From contig NZ_JACKZC010000007.1 in NCBI RefSeq assembly GCF_014212495.1, forward strand, positions 62,001 through 126,000: DNA of 64,000 nucleotides. Direction: 5' to 3'. A program made the position numbers and the translations under genes. Positions within the stretch are counted from its first letter, which is position 1, and each line of letters opens with the position of its first letter. This document shows positions 8,110 to 17,387 of the stretch, one piece after another. This stretch comes from Pontibacter sp. Tf4. Its GTDB lineage: Bacteria > Bacteroidota > Bacteroidia > Cytophagales > Hymenobacteraceae. The notes beneath the pieces are model-generated. The model had not been told where the DNA came from, ran no database searches, and saw nothing but the letters and a program-made list of their open reading frames with translations.

Positions 8110-9666
8110 ATGAAGAAGAAATTACAATCCTTCGTAGTACTGCTGTTTCTGGCCGGCGGCCTTGCCCACGCACAGGCGCCCAAAGACCCGGTAGTTGAAA
8201 ACATTGTAAAAGAAGCCACCGAAAACTCGCAGCTCGAGACACTGGCCCACGAACTGTTAGACGGTATTGGCCCACGCCTGGTGGGTACTCCGCAAATGCA
8301 GCAGGCCAACGACTGGGCAGTAGCCAAGTACAAAAGCTGGGGCATAGATGCCCGCAACGAAAAATGGGGCGAGTGGCGCGGCTGGGAACGCGGCATTACG
8401 CACATCGACATGGTGCACCCGCGCCTGCAGACCCTGGATGGCATACAACTGGCCTGGAACCCAGGCACAAAAGGCAAAGGCGTAACAGCGGAACTGATCA
8501 TCTTACCGGACCTGGCCGACTCGATCGCTTTCCAGAAGTGGTTGCCGAGCGTAAAAGGGAAACTGGTAATGATCTCGATGATGCAGCCAAGCGGCCGTCC
8601 GGAGTATAACTGGAAAGAGTTTGCTACTGAAGAGTCGCTGAAGAAGATGCAGGAAGAGCGCAAAAAAGCGACTGACAACTGGAACGAGCGCATCAAAAAA
8701 ACCGGCCTGAACACCCGCACCCTGCCTGTAGCCCTGGAGAAAGCCGGCGCTGCTGGTGTGGTTACCTCTAACTGGTCCGGCGGTTTTGGCGTGAACAAAA
8801 TTTTCGGTGCTTATACTAAAAAGATCCCGACTGTAGATATTGAGCTGGAAGACTATGGCATGCTGTATCGCTTGGTGGAGTCTGGCAGAAAACCACAGAT
8901 CCGCATCCAGGCCGAATCTAAGAACCTGAAAAATGCCCCTGCTTTCAACACGATCGCCGAAATTAAAGGCACCGAGAAACCAGATGAGTACGTGATCCTG
9001 TCGGCCCACTTCGACTCTTGGGATGGCGGAACCGGCGCAACCGACAATGGTACCGGAACTATAGTGATGATGGAAGCCATGCGCATCCTGAAAAAAATGT
9101 ATCCTAACCCGAAACGCACTATCCTTGCTGGCCACTGGGGCAGCGAAGAGCAGGGCCTGAACGGCTCGCGTGCTTTTGTGGCAGATAACCCGCAGATTGT
9201 AGCTAAAACCATGGCTGTTTTTAACCAGGATAACGGTACCGGCCGTGTGGCGAACATCTCTGGCCAGGGGTTCCTACATGCCTATGATTACCTGGGCCGC
9301 TGGCTGAGCGCTGCTCCGCGCGAGATCACAAGCGGTATCGAGACGCAGTTTCCGGGCTTCCCGGGTGGTGGTGGCTCCGACCATGCCTCGTTTGTGGCAG
9401 CCGGTGCTCCGGGCTTTATGCTGAGCTCGCTTAACTGGTCGTACGGCAACTATACCTGGCACACCAACCGCGATACTTATGATAAGATCGTGTTTGATGA
9501 TGTGCGCAGCAATGCCATACTGGTAGCTATACTTGCCTACAAAGCCAGCGAAGAGCCGGAACTGTTTAACCGTGAGCGCATTAAATTACCAAACAACCCA
9601 CGCACCGGCGAGCCAATGACCTGGCCTGCCCAGCGCGAGCCTACCCGTAAAGGTGGCTTAGACTAA
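8110..9666 (+). CDS. Secreted M28-family aminopeptidase
   Basis: The 518-residue precursor has a Sec signal peptide (MKKKLQSFVVLLFLAGGLAHAQ). It carries a protease-associated-like insert in its N-terminal half and the M28 di-zinc peptidase domain after about residue 280. Expected metal ligands are His300 in SAHFDSWDGG and the Asp in GATDNGTG. The catalytic and metal Glu pair is in GSEEQGLNGS, and further ligands are NQDNGTG and SDHASF. Such enzymes release N-terminal amino acids outside the cytoplasmic membrane. The ATG at 8110 gives the signal peptide. The gene is a single transcription unit closed by a clear terminator at 9692. A CTATAG copy is read as Gly-Thr-Ile-Val. Confidence 0.92.
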   Translation: MKKKLQSFVVLLFLAGGLAHAQAPKDPVVENIVKEATENSQLETLAHELLDGIGPRLVGTPQMQQANDWAVAKYKSWGIDARNEKWGEWRGWERGITHIDMVHPRLQTLDGIQLAWNPGTKGKGVTAELIILPDLADSIAFQKWLPSVKGKLVMISMMQPSGRPEYNWKEFATEESLKKMQEERKKATDNWNERIKKTGLNTRTLPVALEKAGAAGVVTSNWSGGFGVNKIFGAYTKKIPTVDIELEDYGMLYRLVESGRKPQIRIQAESKNLKNAPAFNTIAEIKGTEKPDEYVILSAHFDSWDGGTGATDNGTGTIVMMEAMRILKKMYPNPKRTILAGHWGSEEQGLNGSRAFVADNPQIVAKTMAVFNQDNGTGRVANISGQGFLHAYDYLGRWLSAAPREITSGIETQFPGFPGGGGSDHASFVAAGAPGFMLSSLNWSYGNYTWHTNRDTYDKIVFDDVRSNAILVAILAYKASEEPELFNRERIKLPNNPRTGEPMTWPAQREPTRKGGLD

Positions 9667-9691
9667 TATTTTTCCTGTTTACGATTGCTGA

Positions 9692-9718
9692 AAAGGCTGC
9701 CTACCGGCAGCCTTTTTG
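9692..9718 (+). terminator. Terminator of the M28 peptidase gene
   Basis: AAAGGCTGC and GCAGCCTTT form a 9-bp stem around CTACCG, followed by a short T run. It lies 25 bases after the stop codon. Confidence 0.85.
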
Positions 9719-9844
9719 GTTTTAAAGCTGATATATCTCATACTCCACTACTGACATTAAGCAACGTTTCCGGCAGCGGAAGGCAGTACTTTTACAGTAT
9801 AGTTGTTCCTTAACAGGCGAACTGAACCTAACCCGACAGCAGCC

Positions 9845-10756
9845 ATGAAAAATATAATAGTACCCGTCGATTACTCCGAAAACTCCCGCAACGCCCTGAC
9901 CTATGCTTTTGAGATAGCACAGCTGGCAGGTGCCAGGATCATTCTTTTCCACGCTTTTTACCCGATTATGTCGCCCCCGGCTGCCTACGATGCCATGGAT
10001 GTGATAAAGGCCCTGGAAGAAGGCAAAACCAAAGCCCTGCTGGAATTTGGAGTACTAACCAAGCAGGACCTGAACACCCGTAGCAGTGAGGAGGGCAAAT
10101 TTGATACAGTACCCCTGAAAGCTGTTGCCCGCATGGGCGGCTCTTATGAGAAAATACTGGAAGCGATTGCTACCTTTGAGGCGGACCTGGTGATTATGGG
10201 GATGCAGGGCGGCGATGCCATTGCGCAGGCGCTGCTTGGCAGTACTACCATTTCGGTGATGCAGGCGAGCCAGGTGCCCGTGCTGGCCGTACCAAAAGGA
10301 GTACACTTCGATAAGTTTGCAACTATAGTTTTCGCGGTTAACCTGAGCAAACTGCACGCCCAGGCTGATCTCCACTTCCTGAGCCATTTTGTACAGACCT
10401 TTAAGGCAAACCTACAGGTGCTGCACCTTTACAAGAACGAAGCCCAGCGCGATACTTTCGACACGACACAGCCACTTCAGCACCTGACAGAACAGTTTAA
10501 GGCTATTCCTTACACCATCAATTTTGATGTGCAGGAAGATGTGGCACGGGGCATCCAGAACTTTATCCGGACCGAGAAAGCTGACCTGCTGGTACTGATA
10601 CCGCAACCCCATAACATGGTAGCACGGCTGCTGGACAAAAGTGTGACCGGCCGGATAACCGCACGCCCGCGTGTGCCGCTGCTGGCCTTGCCGGCTTCTA
10701 CCCTGCAACCAGGGAAACCCGACACCTTAAAACAGGAAAGCGAGGTAAAACTATAG
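9845..10756 (+). CDS. Universal stress protein with two UspA domains
   Basis: The 303-residue cytoplasmic protein has two tandem UspA folds. The first starts at MKNIIVPVDYSENSRNALTY and the second near residue 155 at FATIVFAVNLSKLHAQ. The ATP-binding signature of the first domain is visible as GMQGGDAIAQALLGSTTISVMQ. The second half is more diverged, with RLLDKSVTGRITARPRVPLLALP. Tandem Usp proteins are common in Bacteroidota and are linked to starvation and redox stress. The ATG at 9845 is chosen because the upstream in-frame extension lacks fold similarity. The stop codon is part of a CTATAG motif (AAA CTA TAG). No obvious operon partner is present. Confidence 0.9.
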   Translation: MKNIIVPVDYSENSRNALTYAFEIAQLAGARIILFHAFYPIMSPPAAYDAMDVIKALEEGKTKALLEFGVLTKQDLNTRSSEEGKFDTVPLKAVARMGGSYEKILEAIATFEADLVIMGMQGGDAIAQALLGSTTISVMQASQVPVLAVPKGVHFDKFATIVFAVNLSKLHAQADLHFLSHFVQTFKANLQVLHLYKNEAQRDTFDTTQPLQHLTEQFKAIPYTINFDVQEDVARGIQNFIRTEKADLLVLIPQPHNMVARLLDKSVTGRITARPRVPLLALPASTLQPGKPDTLKQESEVKL

Positions 10757-10930
10757 TTACAGAGGGCACAGTTCTTGCTACAATTCTATTTTAGAAATTT
10801 ACAATTTCTATAGTGCAGCGGTGTTCTTACAGGCAATAGCACTTAGCTAAAACCCGAAATATGTGTAGGATTTTGAAAATTAGAGTGTTTACTTGCAGAA
10901 CGATTATTTAACAGTACCAATTCAGCAGTC

Positions 10931-12295
10931 TTGAAAAATACCAATCTCTCCGTTAAAGAAACCATTACTATTGGTTTTATGCTATTTGCTGTTTTCTTCG
11001 GCGCAGGCAATCTTATCTTTCCGTTATCACTTGGTCAGGCTTCCGGCACCAACCTTTTACCCGCTATTATCGGGTTTCTGCTAACAGGTGTAGGCATGCC
11101 GTTGTTGGGTGTCATTGCCATCGGGGTCTCCAGGAACGAAGACATTCAGGCTATTTCGGCCAGGGTACATCCGCTGTTTGGTTTGCTGTTCCCGATCATT
11201 ATTTACCTGACCATAGGCCCCCTGTTTGCAGTACCCAGAACGGCTACAGTTTCTTATGAAATAGGTGTTTCGCCTTTCCTGCCTGAGGCCTTGAAGACCT
11301 CTGCCTGGGGCATGGTGCTGTATTCTATCGTATTTTTTGCTGTTACCTACTGGCTCTCGCTTAACCCGGGCAAGGTGGTGGATCGCATCGGCATGATCCT
11401 GACCCCGATTCTTTTGTTTGTGTTGCTGGTGCTGCTGGTTGCCACCTTCGTTAATCCGTTGGGTGTTATACAAACCCCGCTGGCCGCTTACGAGAGCGCT
11501 CCGTTCTTTAAAGGCTTTAAGGAAGGCTACCTGACCATGGATACCATCTGTGCTGTTATATTTGGCATGATCGTGATCGAGGCTATCCGGGCAAAGGGCG
11601 TGGAAAGCAGCCGCAGCATTGCTAAAGTCTGTACAAAGGCCGGGTTAATTGCAGCAACCGGTCTGGCTGTAGTTTATGTAGGTCTTTCTTATGCAGGTGC
11701 AACCAGCGTTATTCCATTAGGCCACCTCGATAACGGCGGACAGATCATTACCGGTGTTTCGCAGTTACAGTTTGGGGTATACGGCAGCTTTGTGCTGGGT
11801 ATTGCGGTGCTGTTTGCCTGTTTTACAACCAGCATCGGGTTGGTTGTGGCCTGCTCGGCTTATTTTAACAGGATCTATCCAGCCATTTCCTACAAAACCT
11901 ATGTGGCCATCTTAACTATAGTTAGTACGCTGATCTCGAATGTAGGCCTTACCCAGATCATCTCTTTTTCGGTACCGGTACTGGCAGCCATTTACCCGAT
12001 CGTGATCGTGCTCATAGCTTTAACCTTGCTGGGTGCTGTACTGGGCAAACGAAACAGTGTATATACCTGGTCGGTACTTTTTACAGGAATTGTAAGTTTT
12101 GTAGATGGCTTCAACGCGGCCGGTATCGAGCTTACGATCAGCAAGATATTCGCCGAATACCTGCCGCTCTATAGTTTGGGCATGGGCTGGTTGCTTCCGG
12201 CTATAGTAGGCGCGCTGGTAGGCTACCTACTCTCTATCAGGCAGCAAAAATTAGCTGTAATTGAAGTAGAAGTAAAAGAAAAGACAGCCGCTTAA
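10931..12295 (+). CDS. brnQ: Branched-chain amino acid:cation symporter BrnQ
   Basis: The 454-residue polytopic inner-membrane protein belongs to the LIVCS family, which imports leucine, isoleucine and valine with a cation. The hallmark N-terminal helix ETITIGFMLFAVFFGAGNLI is complete, and about 12 hydrophobic segments follow. The start is taken as TTG at 10931. The first ATG, at 10979, would remove the family-conserved start of helix 1. An AACTATAGTT at 11913 is read as Leu-Thr-Ile-Val. The gene is alone, preceded by a 174-bp gap with a short TAGAAATT/AATTTCTA inverted repeat and followed by a terminator. Confidence 0.92.
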   Translation: MKNTNLSVKETITIGFMLFAVFFGAGNLIFPLSLGQASGTNLLPAIIGFLLTGVGMPLLGVIAIGVSRNEDIQAISARVHPLFGLLFPIIIYLTIGPLFAVPRTATVSYEIGVSPFLPEALKTSAWGMVLYSIVFFAVTYWLSLNPGKVVDRIGMILTPILLFVLLVLLVATFVNPLGVIQTPLAAYESAPFFKGFKEGYLTMDTICAVIFGMIVIEAIRAKGVESSRSIAKVCTKAGLIAATGLAVVYVGLSYAGATSVIPLGHLDNGGQIITGVSQLQFGVYGSFVLGIAVLFACFTTSIGLVVACSAYFNRIYPAISYKTYVAILTIVSTLISNVGLTQIISFSVPVLAAIYPIVIVLIALTLLGAVLGKRNSVYTWSVLFTGIVSFVDGFNAAGIELTISKIFAEYLPLYSLGMGWLLPAIVGALVGYLLSIRQQKLAVIEVEVKEKTAA

Positions 12296-12316
12296 AGCTG
12301 GAACATATACAGAATC

Positions 12317-12348
12317 AAAAAAGGCAGCCCTGCGAGGTTGCCTTTTTG
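12317..12348 (+). terminator. Terminator of brnQ
   Basis: AAAGGCAGCC and the imperfect complement AGGTTGCCTTT enclose a short TGCG loop and are followed by T residues. It begins about 20 bases after the brnQ stop codon. Confidence 0.75.
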
Positions 12349-12411
12349 CTTTACTTCGGCCCATTTTTGTTCAGAAAACACCCGGGCAGGTATTTTACTG
12401 TTCGTTTTCCG

Positions 12412-12419
12412 TAACTTTG
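12412..12419 (+). promoter_or_regulatory. Candidate -7 box of the rluF gene
   Basis: TAACTTTG matches the Bacteroidota -7 consensus TAnnTTTG, 49 bases before the ATG. No good -33 TTTG is seen at the expected distance, so support is moderate. Confidence 0.4.
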
Positions 12420-12467
12420 AATTTTAATTCAGGATAAATCAGCTGCGCCAAGGCTGCCTGCTCAACT

Positions 12468-13442
12468 ATGGAACCGATCAGATTAAACAAGATTATAAGC
12501 GAAACCGGCATTTGCTCGCGCCGCGAAGCCGACAAAATGATTGAACAGGGCCGCGTTACCGTAAATGGCAAGCAACCCGAAATTGGAGCCAAAGTAACCG
12601 CCCGCGACAAAGTACGGGTAGATGGCCGCTTACTGGAAGTAGACGCCGTAGAGCCTGTATACCTGCTGCTTAATAAACCTGTGGGTATCGAAACCACCAC
12701 CGACCAATCGCAGCGCGACAATATCATTAGCTTTGTAAATTACCCCGAGCGCATTTTTCCGGTAGGCCGACTGGATAAAGATTCGGAAGGCCTGATCATC
12801 CTGACAAACAACGGCGACATTGTAAACAAGATTCTCCGGGCCGGAAACAACCACGAAAAGGAATACATTGTAACCGTAGACAAGCCTATAAACCAGAGCT
12901 TTGTAGAGCGCATGAGCAATGGCGTTTCTATACTTGGCGTGAATACCAAAAAGTGTTTTGTAGAACAGCTTGGTCCAAACAAATTCCGCATCATCCTTAC
13001 CCAGGGCATGAACCGCCAAATCCGCCGCATGACAGAGGCGTTAGGTTACGAAGTACAAACCCTGCAGCGTATCCGTATCATGCACCTGTCGCTGAACAAG
13101 ATTCCGCTGGGCCAGTGGCGCGAAATGACCGAAGCCGAACTGACCGAATTGATGCGTCTTGTTTCCGGATCAGTGAAAACAGCAGAAGGATCGACCCCTA
13201 ATAAGAGCAGTAACGCAGGAAAAAACAGCGGCCACAGCAACAGAGCAAACACCCGTAATACAGGTGCTGCTTCCGGCAAGTCTTCCCGCCCGGGCGGTGC
13301 CTCTAAAACCGGCGGCAAAAAAACAGCCTCCGCCAAGCGCGACAAACCCAAAACCTCGTCCGGCAACCGCGGCTCCCGTGGCGCTGCCAAAAGCAATACC
13401 AGCGGCCGGTCGGGTGGCAGAAGTGGTGGTAAACGAAGGTAG
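12468..13442 (+). CDS. rluF: 23S rRNA pseudouridine synthase, RluF type
   Basis: The 324-residue protein has an N-terminal S4 RNA-binding domain (residues 3-60, [18 protein letters not shown]) and an RsuA-family pseudouridine synthase domain. The catalytic motif [10 protein letters not shown] places the nucleophilic Asp at 103. The conserved active-site Tyr is Tyr133 in KEYIVTV, and the basic motif GMNRQIRRM is at 180-188. This is a complete active site of the RluB/RluE/RluF group. After residue 230 comes a basic Gly/Ser/Lys/Arg-rich tail, common in Bacteroidota members and probably RNA-contacting. A collinear paralogue with a damaged active site lies 0.9 kb downstream, beyond repeat block B. 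Confidence 0.9.
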   Translation: MEPIRLNKIISETGICSRREADKMIEQGRVTVNGKQPEIGAKVTARDKVRVDGRLLEVDAVEPVYLLLNKPVGIETTTDQSQRDNIISFVNYPERIFPVGRLDKDSEGLIILTNNGDIVNKILRAGNNHEKEYIVTVDKPINQSFVERMSNGVSILGVNTKKCFVEQLGPNKFRIILTQGMNRQIRRMTEALGYEVQTLQRIRIMHLSLNKIPLGQWREMTEAELTELMRLVSGSVKTAEGSTPNKSSNAGKNSGHSNRANTRNTGAASGKSSRPGGASKTGGKKTASAKRDKPKTSSGNRGSRGAAKSNTSGRSGGRSGGKRR

Positions 13443-13447
13443 TCTAA

Positions 13448-14200
13448 TTTGAATCAGGATTTACAGGATTACCTCACCCCAGCCCTCTCCTTTTATCGAG
13501 GGCCCCTACCCCTAAAACAGGAGAGGGAGACTATTCTAGTCGCTGTAGTTAGGTTATAGTTGCAGTGGTTCAAACCACCCCTGCCCCTCCTTAACCAAGG
13601 AGGGGAATTTTGGCTATAGCTATAGTTGAACTTATAGTTTTATAGTTACTGCTTTAACACCCCTGTAGTCCCCTCAAGGGGACAGTCTCCGTCTTTGCTA
13701 TAGTTTGAATTTTAGTTCTATAGTTACAGGCCATGAGCGGACAGGTCGCGACCTGTCCCTACAGAATTATGACCACGAGAAAAACCGATCTACTTTAACC
13801 AAGAGCAGGTACAGCAACAATAGCTAAGGCAGCAGCTATCGAATGTGCTATCAGTCTTTGGGTTGAGCGCCTTTGACTTGTTGCGGTGCCGCAGGCAATC
13901 CGAGGCACGAGGATAGCAAGAAGGCAGCAGCGCGATGCCCGAAGACGGGGCCTCCCGGCCCAGGAGGGAGCCAAATGAACTATAAAACTATAGGTAAGTA
14001 GAGCTCCCAGGATTAAAGGTAACTATAGAACTATGGCTTGTGTCGAATAGTAGGCAAAGTCAACTATAGAACTATAGCCTTTGTACTTCAACTATAGGCT
14101 GAGATAGATTTCTCACTCTGTTCGAAATGACAGAAGAGTAGAAAAGAGTTATCAGACACATAAGATGTCTCGGCTGCGCTCGACAATACTAACTATAGCC
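13448..14200 (+). repeat. Composite hairpin-repeat block B
   Basis: The 0.9-kb gap between the two RluF paralogues has no gene. The modules, in order, are: GAATCAGGATTTACAGGATT; CCTCACCCCAGCCCTCTCC with its GGAGAGGG partner; CCCCTCCttaaccaAGGAGGGG; the CACCCCTGTAGTCCCCTCAA module (13661-13690); the GGACAGGTCG/CGACCTGTCC palindrome (13739-13758); the structured element (13851-13972); GAGCTCCCAGGATT; AGATAGATTTCT...CGAAATGAC; and AGATGTCTCGGCTGCGCTCG. CTATAG or AACTATA copies sit between nearly every pair of modules. Confidence 0.85.
13851..13972 (+). repeat. Three-way-junction structured element, copy B
   Basis: P1 arms are TTGACTTGTTGC and GCAAGAAGGCAG (10 of 12 paired, counting G-T). Outer arms are GCGC/GCGC. 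The P2 stem is TGCC/GGCA. The P3 stem is ATCC/GGAT around the loop GAGGCACGA, the same loop as copy E, which has a different stem. The joints GG and A are conserved. Distal hairpins are GCCCgaagacGGGGC and CTCC...GGAG. The copy is sense to the rluF gene upstream. Confidence 0.8.
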
Positions 14201-14348
14201 TACAGAAGATAAAACAGACTATCGCTCAGCTTGCCAGAAGAGAAATCATAATTAAAAAAGGGAAAGCCAGCCTTTTCCTGTAATTTTACAGCAGGAATAA
14301 AACTGGCGTGCACGGAACATAGTAACAGGACCATACGCTACCCATACC

Positions 14349-15335
14349 ATGGAACCAAAGAGACTGAATAAATTTATAAGCGACAGCGGCTTTTGCTCGC
14401 GTCGTGAGGCAGACCGGCTGATAGAAGAAGAACGTGTAACCGTAAATGGCAGACTGCCGGAGCCGGGCATGCTGGTAACACCCAAAGACAAGGTGCGGAT
14501 AGACGACGAGATACTGCGCGTGCGGGAGGAGAAACCTGCTTTCCTGGTAGTGAACAAACCTGTGGGGATGTCGGCTAAGTCGGACCCGGCGATACGCGAT
14601 AACGTGGTGCGCGCTATTAATTACCCGGCTTCGCTGGAGCCGGCCGGCTATATGGAACGCGACCACGAAGGCCTGGTTATCCTGAGCAACGATACAGAAC
14701 TGGTGCGGCAGATCACACGCCTCGATAACCGGTTCGAGAAGGAATTTATTGTAACGGTTGATAAGATTATCACGCCGGAATTTATTGCGAAACTGATCGG
14801 GGGTGGCGAAGATGAAAAAGGCGAAAAGCTGCAGAAGACCTTTATTGCCAAAGAAGCATCTACCCGCTTCAGGATTGTACTGACACCAGGCACCAACCAC
14901 AACCTGAAAATGCTCTGCGAAAACCTGGGCTACAAAGTAGTGCACCTGCAGCGCGTCCGGATAGAGAACATTACGCTGGCCAAACTGGCAAGCGGTCATT
15001 GGCGCACCTTAACCGGCTCCGAAGTACAGCACCTGCGCGACATAGTAACCGGAAAAGCCAGCAGAGTTGAAAGCAGCAGAGAACGCGGCGCTACCTATAG
15101 TTCGGATCGTGGTGGCAGGAAAGAAGGTGCAAAACAGAACCCGGGTATAAAAGTAGCCAAAGTAGGCAGCACACCACGCATTGGTAAAAGCAGACCCAAA
15201 GAGAGCGGCCCCAAAAAAGGCGGGGCCGGCAGTGCAAAAGGCGCTCGTGGCAGCAGCAGAACTACCAAACCTGCCTCAAGGCCAACCGGGCAAAGCTCCC
15301 GCAAAAGTACATCCGGCCCGAAACGCAGTAGGTAA
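14349..15335 (+). CDS. RluF-like paralogue lacking catalytic Asp and Tyr
   Basis: The 328-residue protein aligns without gaps to the upstream RluF over the first 150 residues. It keeps the S4 RNA-binding domain (SRREADRLIEEERVTVNG). At the catalytic motif [10 protein letters not shown] of its paralogue it reads GYMERDHEGL, so the nucleophilic Asp103 is Glu. The active-site Tyr133 is Phe (KEFIVTV). The basic motif NRQIRRM has become NHNLKML, and there is an insertion GGGEDEKGEKLQ near 151. The basic Gly/Ser/Lys-rich tail is retained. By family knowledge, pseudouridine synthases need the Asp, so this protein is probably not catalytic but still binds RNA. The frame is intact, so it is not a simple pseudogene. 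Confidence 0.85.
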   Translation: MEPKRLNKFISDSGFCSRREADRLIEEERVTVNGRLPEPGMLVTPKDKVRIDDEILRVREEKPAFLVVNKPVGMSAKSDPAIRDNVVRAINYPASLEPAGYMERDHEGLVILSNDTELVRQITRLDNRFEKEFIVTVDKIITPEFIAKLIGGGEDEKGEKLQKTFIAKEASTRFRIVLTPGTNHNLKMLCENLGYKVVHLQRVRIENITLAKLASGHWRTLTGSEVQHLRDIVTGKASRVESSRERGATYSSDRGGRKEGAKQNPGIKVAKVGSTPRIGKSRPKESGPKKGGAGSAKGARGSSRTTKPASRPTGQSSRKSTSGPKRSR

Positions 15336-15337
15336 GC

Positions 15338-15415
15338 TTTGTGTGTCGTGTTTGGTGTTTCGTAATTCGTAGATAGTAGTTTTTTCTGCCTTACAATCTA
15401 AATACGACACACAAA
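15338..15415. terminator. Inverted repeat between convergent genes
   Basis: TTTGTGTGTCGT and ACGACACACAAA are perfect 12-base arms separated by 54 bases that include a T-rich run. It fills the space between two convergent stop codons and probably ends transcription from both sides. Confidence 0.55.
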
Positions 15416-15430
15416 ACACCATTCTGACAC

Positions 15431-16285
15431 CTACTTCCACACGCCCATTTTGCCTTGCTGGTAATCGCGGAAGGCCTGGTGAATTTCTTCTTCGGTGTTC
15501 ATTACGAATGGCCCATGCGACACAACCGGCTCGTTAAACGGTTTGGCGTGGCCGAGCAGGATGTAACTGTCTTCAAGGGCTTCTACCGTCAGTTCATCGC
15601 CTTCGTTGGTGAACTCTACGAGGTGCAGTTTTTCAGCAGTTTTGCCGTTGATGGTTACCGTGCCTCGCACTACGTAAAAAAAGATGTTGTGCGCCTCTTC
15701 TATAGTTGTGGTTAAGCGGCCGCCTGCTTTCAGCTCGATGCTGGCCATATGAATGTCGCTGATGGAAGGGATCGGGCCTTTGGTATCGCGCCAGTTGCCG
15801 GAGATCACGTTCACTTTTACTTTGCCGCCGTCTTCTTCTACCACCGGTATGGCTTCTTTCTGTAAACCGATATAGTTTGGTTTCGCCATTTTGTGACTGG
15901 CCGGCAGGTTAAACCATAGTTGCAGAATTTCCAGCGGCCCTCCCTCCTGCTTAAACTTTTCTGATGATACCTCGGCATGGATCAGGCCGGAGCCAGCGGT
16001 CATCCATTGTACCCCGCCAGCTTCTATCACATCTTTGCCGCCACCGGTGTCCTGGTGCATGATATCGCCTTCCAGAATAAACGTAAGCGTCTCGAAACCA
16101 CGGTGCGGATGCGGGCCAAATGGCAGTCCATAGTTGTTCGGCTTATAGATCTGTGGCCCGTGGTGGTTCAGGAACAGGAACGGGTCGATGTACTCTACGG
16201 AGTTGGTGGGCAGCGCGCGGTAGGTTACCAGGTCGCCCATGGGAGCGTAAACCGCTTTGTGTATTTTTCGGATGCTTCTGTTCAT
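15431..16285 (-). CDS. Pirin-family cupin protein
   Basis: The 284-residue protein is a bicupin of the pirin family, some of which have quercetin dioxygenase activity. The N-terminal iron site is visible as PHPHRGFETLTFILEG and, further on, SGLIHAEVSSE, which supply the His, His, His, Glu ligand set. The C-terminal cupin is degenerate (ASIELKAGGRLTTTI). The ATG at 16285 fits the family N-terminus MNRSIRKIHKAVYAP; 18 further in-frame codons upstream are unlikely to be translated. The next gene in the same direction is the DJ-1/PfpI gene upstream. Function beyond family membership is unknown. Confidence 0.9.
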   Translation of the reverse strand: MNRSIRKIHKAVYAPMGDLVTYRALPTNSVEYIDPFLFLNHHGPQIYKPNNYGLPFGPHPHRGFETLTFILEGDIMHQDTGGGKDVIEAGGVQWMTAGSGLIHAEVSSEKFKQEGGPLEILQLWFNLPASHKMAKPNYIGLQKEAIPVVEEDGGKVKVNVISGNWRDTKGPIPSISDIHMASIELKAGGRLTTTIEEAHNIFFYVVRGTVTINGKTAEKLHLVEFTNEGDELTVEALEDSYILLGHAKPFNEPVVSHGPFVMNTEEEIHQAFRDYQQGKMGVWK

Positions 16286-16415
16286 GTAGGTAGAAATCGG
16301 GTTATAGTGTAGGTACCTGAAACTACACAAATTGTTCAACTATAGTTAAAATGACAAAGTCCCGCCACAGCTTTTGCCGGACAGGGCTTTATCATGCTAT
16401 CATTTAAATTTCAGA

Positions 16416-17111
16416 TCAGGCTGTCTGGCGTTCTTTCCGCAGCATTTTCAGCAAGGCTTCGGCCGCGGGTTCCGATGATGCCGGGTTTTGCCCTGTGATC
16501 AGCAAACCATCAGTTACCACGTAAGGTTGCCAGTCTGCCGCTTTGCTATAGTTGCCGCCCAGTTCCTTCAGCTTATCTTCCACTAAAAACGGTACAATGT
16601 TGGTCAGTTGCACGGCTTCTTCTTCGGAGTTGGTAAAGCCAGCTACTTTTTTTCCTTTTACCAGCGGCTCACCGTTTTCGGTTTTGGCCTGGGTTAATAC
16701 GGCCGGACCATGGCACACGGCCGCCACCGGTTTTTTCGCGCTGTAAAATGCTTCAATCAGCCTGATGGAGTCTTTGTCGGTAGCCAGGTCCCAGAGCGGC
16801 CCGTGCCCGCCGGGGTAAAATACAGCATCATAGTCTTCGGCCCGCACCTCGCTCAGCTTTTTAGTTCTGGAGAGTTTGTGCTGCAGGTCTTCGTCTTCGT
16901 AAAACCGTTTGGTTGCCGGCGTCTGCGCATCGGGTTCCGTACTTTTCGGGTCGATGGGTGGCTGTCCGCCTTTCGGGGAGGCCAGTTCTATGTTCACGCC
17001 TTCGTCGGCCAGGGTATAGTAGGGCGCGGCAAATTCTTCTACCCAAAAACCGGTCTTTTTGCCGGTATCACCCAGTTTGTCATGCGATGTTAGCACAAAT
17101 AATACGTTCAT
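16416..17111 (-). CDS. DJ-1/PfpI-family protein, Hsp31-like
   Basis: The 231-residue cytoplasmic protein has the class I glutamine amidotransferase-like fold. The nucleophile elbow AVCHGPAVLT places the reactive Cys at 133 with His134. The segment FYPGGHGPLWDLATD (98-112) and the N-terminal GFWVEEF Glu are typical of the Hsp31/HchA-like group, members of which act as glyoxalase III or protein-repair enzymes. The leader contains AACTATAAACT some bases before the ATG. It stands between the pirin and SDR genes, all on the minus strand with gaps too large for a tight operon. A stress role is inference from family. Confidence 0.88.
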   Translation of the reverse strand: MNVLFVLTSHDKLGDTGKKTGFWVEEFAAPYYTLADEGVNIELASPKGGQPPIDPKSTEPDAQTPATKRFYEDEDLQHKLSRTKKLSEVRAEDYDAVFYPGGHGPLWDLATDKDSIRLIEAFYSAKKPVAAVCHGPAVLTQAKTENGEPLVKGKKVAGFTNSEEEAVQLTNIVPFLVEDKLKELGGNYSKAADWQPYVVTDGLLITGQNPASSEPAAEALLKMLRKERQTA

Positions 17112-17387
17112 AGCTTGTAGTTTATAGTTATCCTTTATCTAACTATAGCATTGCAGATTTGTTCAGGGTGACTATGGAATTAGAAATTAGAAATTAAAAA
17201 TGCGGATTTTGAGAGGGAACCAAACTATAGTTACCAGAAAGCCTGTTGTCCTACGGCTGCTATTGTAATGTCTTCTTCAAATTTACCCTAACACAAACTG
17301 AACATGGAAGCCGCAAAGCCCAATGTTCAGTTTGGTATTCTGCAATATGAACAATTGACTATTGCTCGTCAGGTGATTGTTTAGAAG

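Noticed and set aside
13851..13972. Known riboswitch or T-box as explanation for the structured element
   Set aside because: The element lies downstream of unrelated genes and none of the conserved cores I know (TPP, cobalamin, SAM, glycine, T-box) is recognisable.
13448..14200. Possible insertion sequence or prophage remnant in the long gaps
   Set aside because: No transposase, integrase or phage-like frame is present; the gaps consist of short hairpin modules only.
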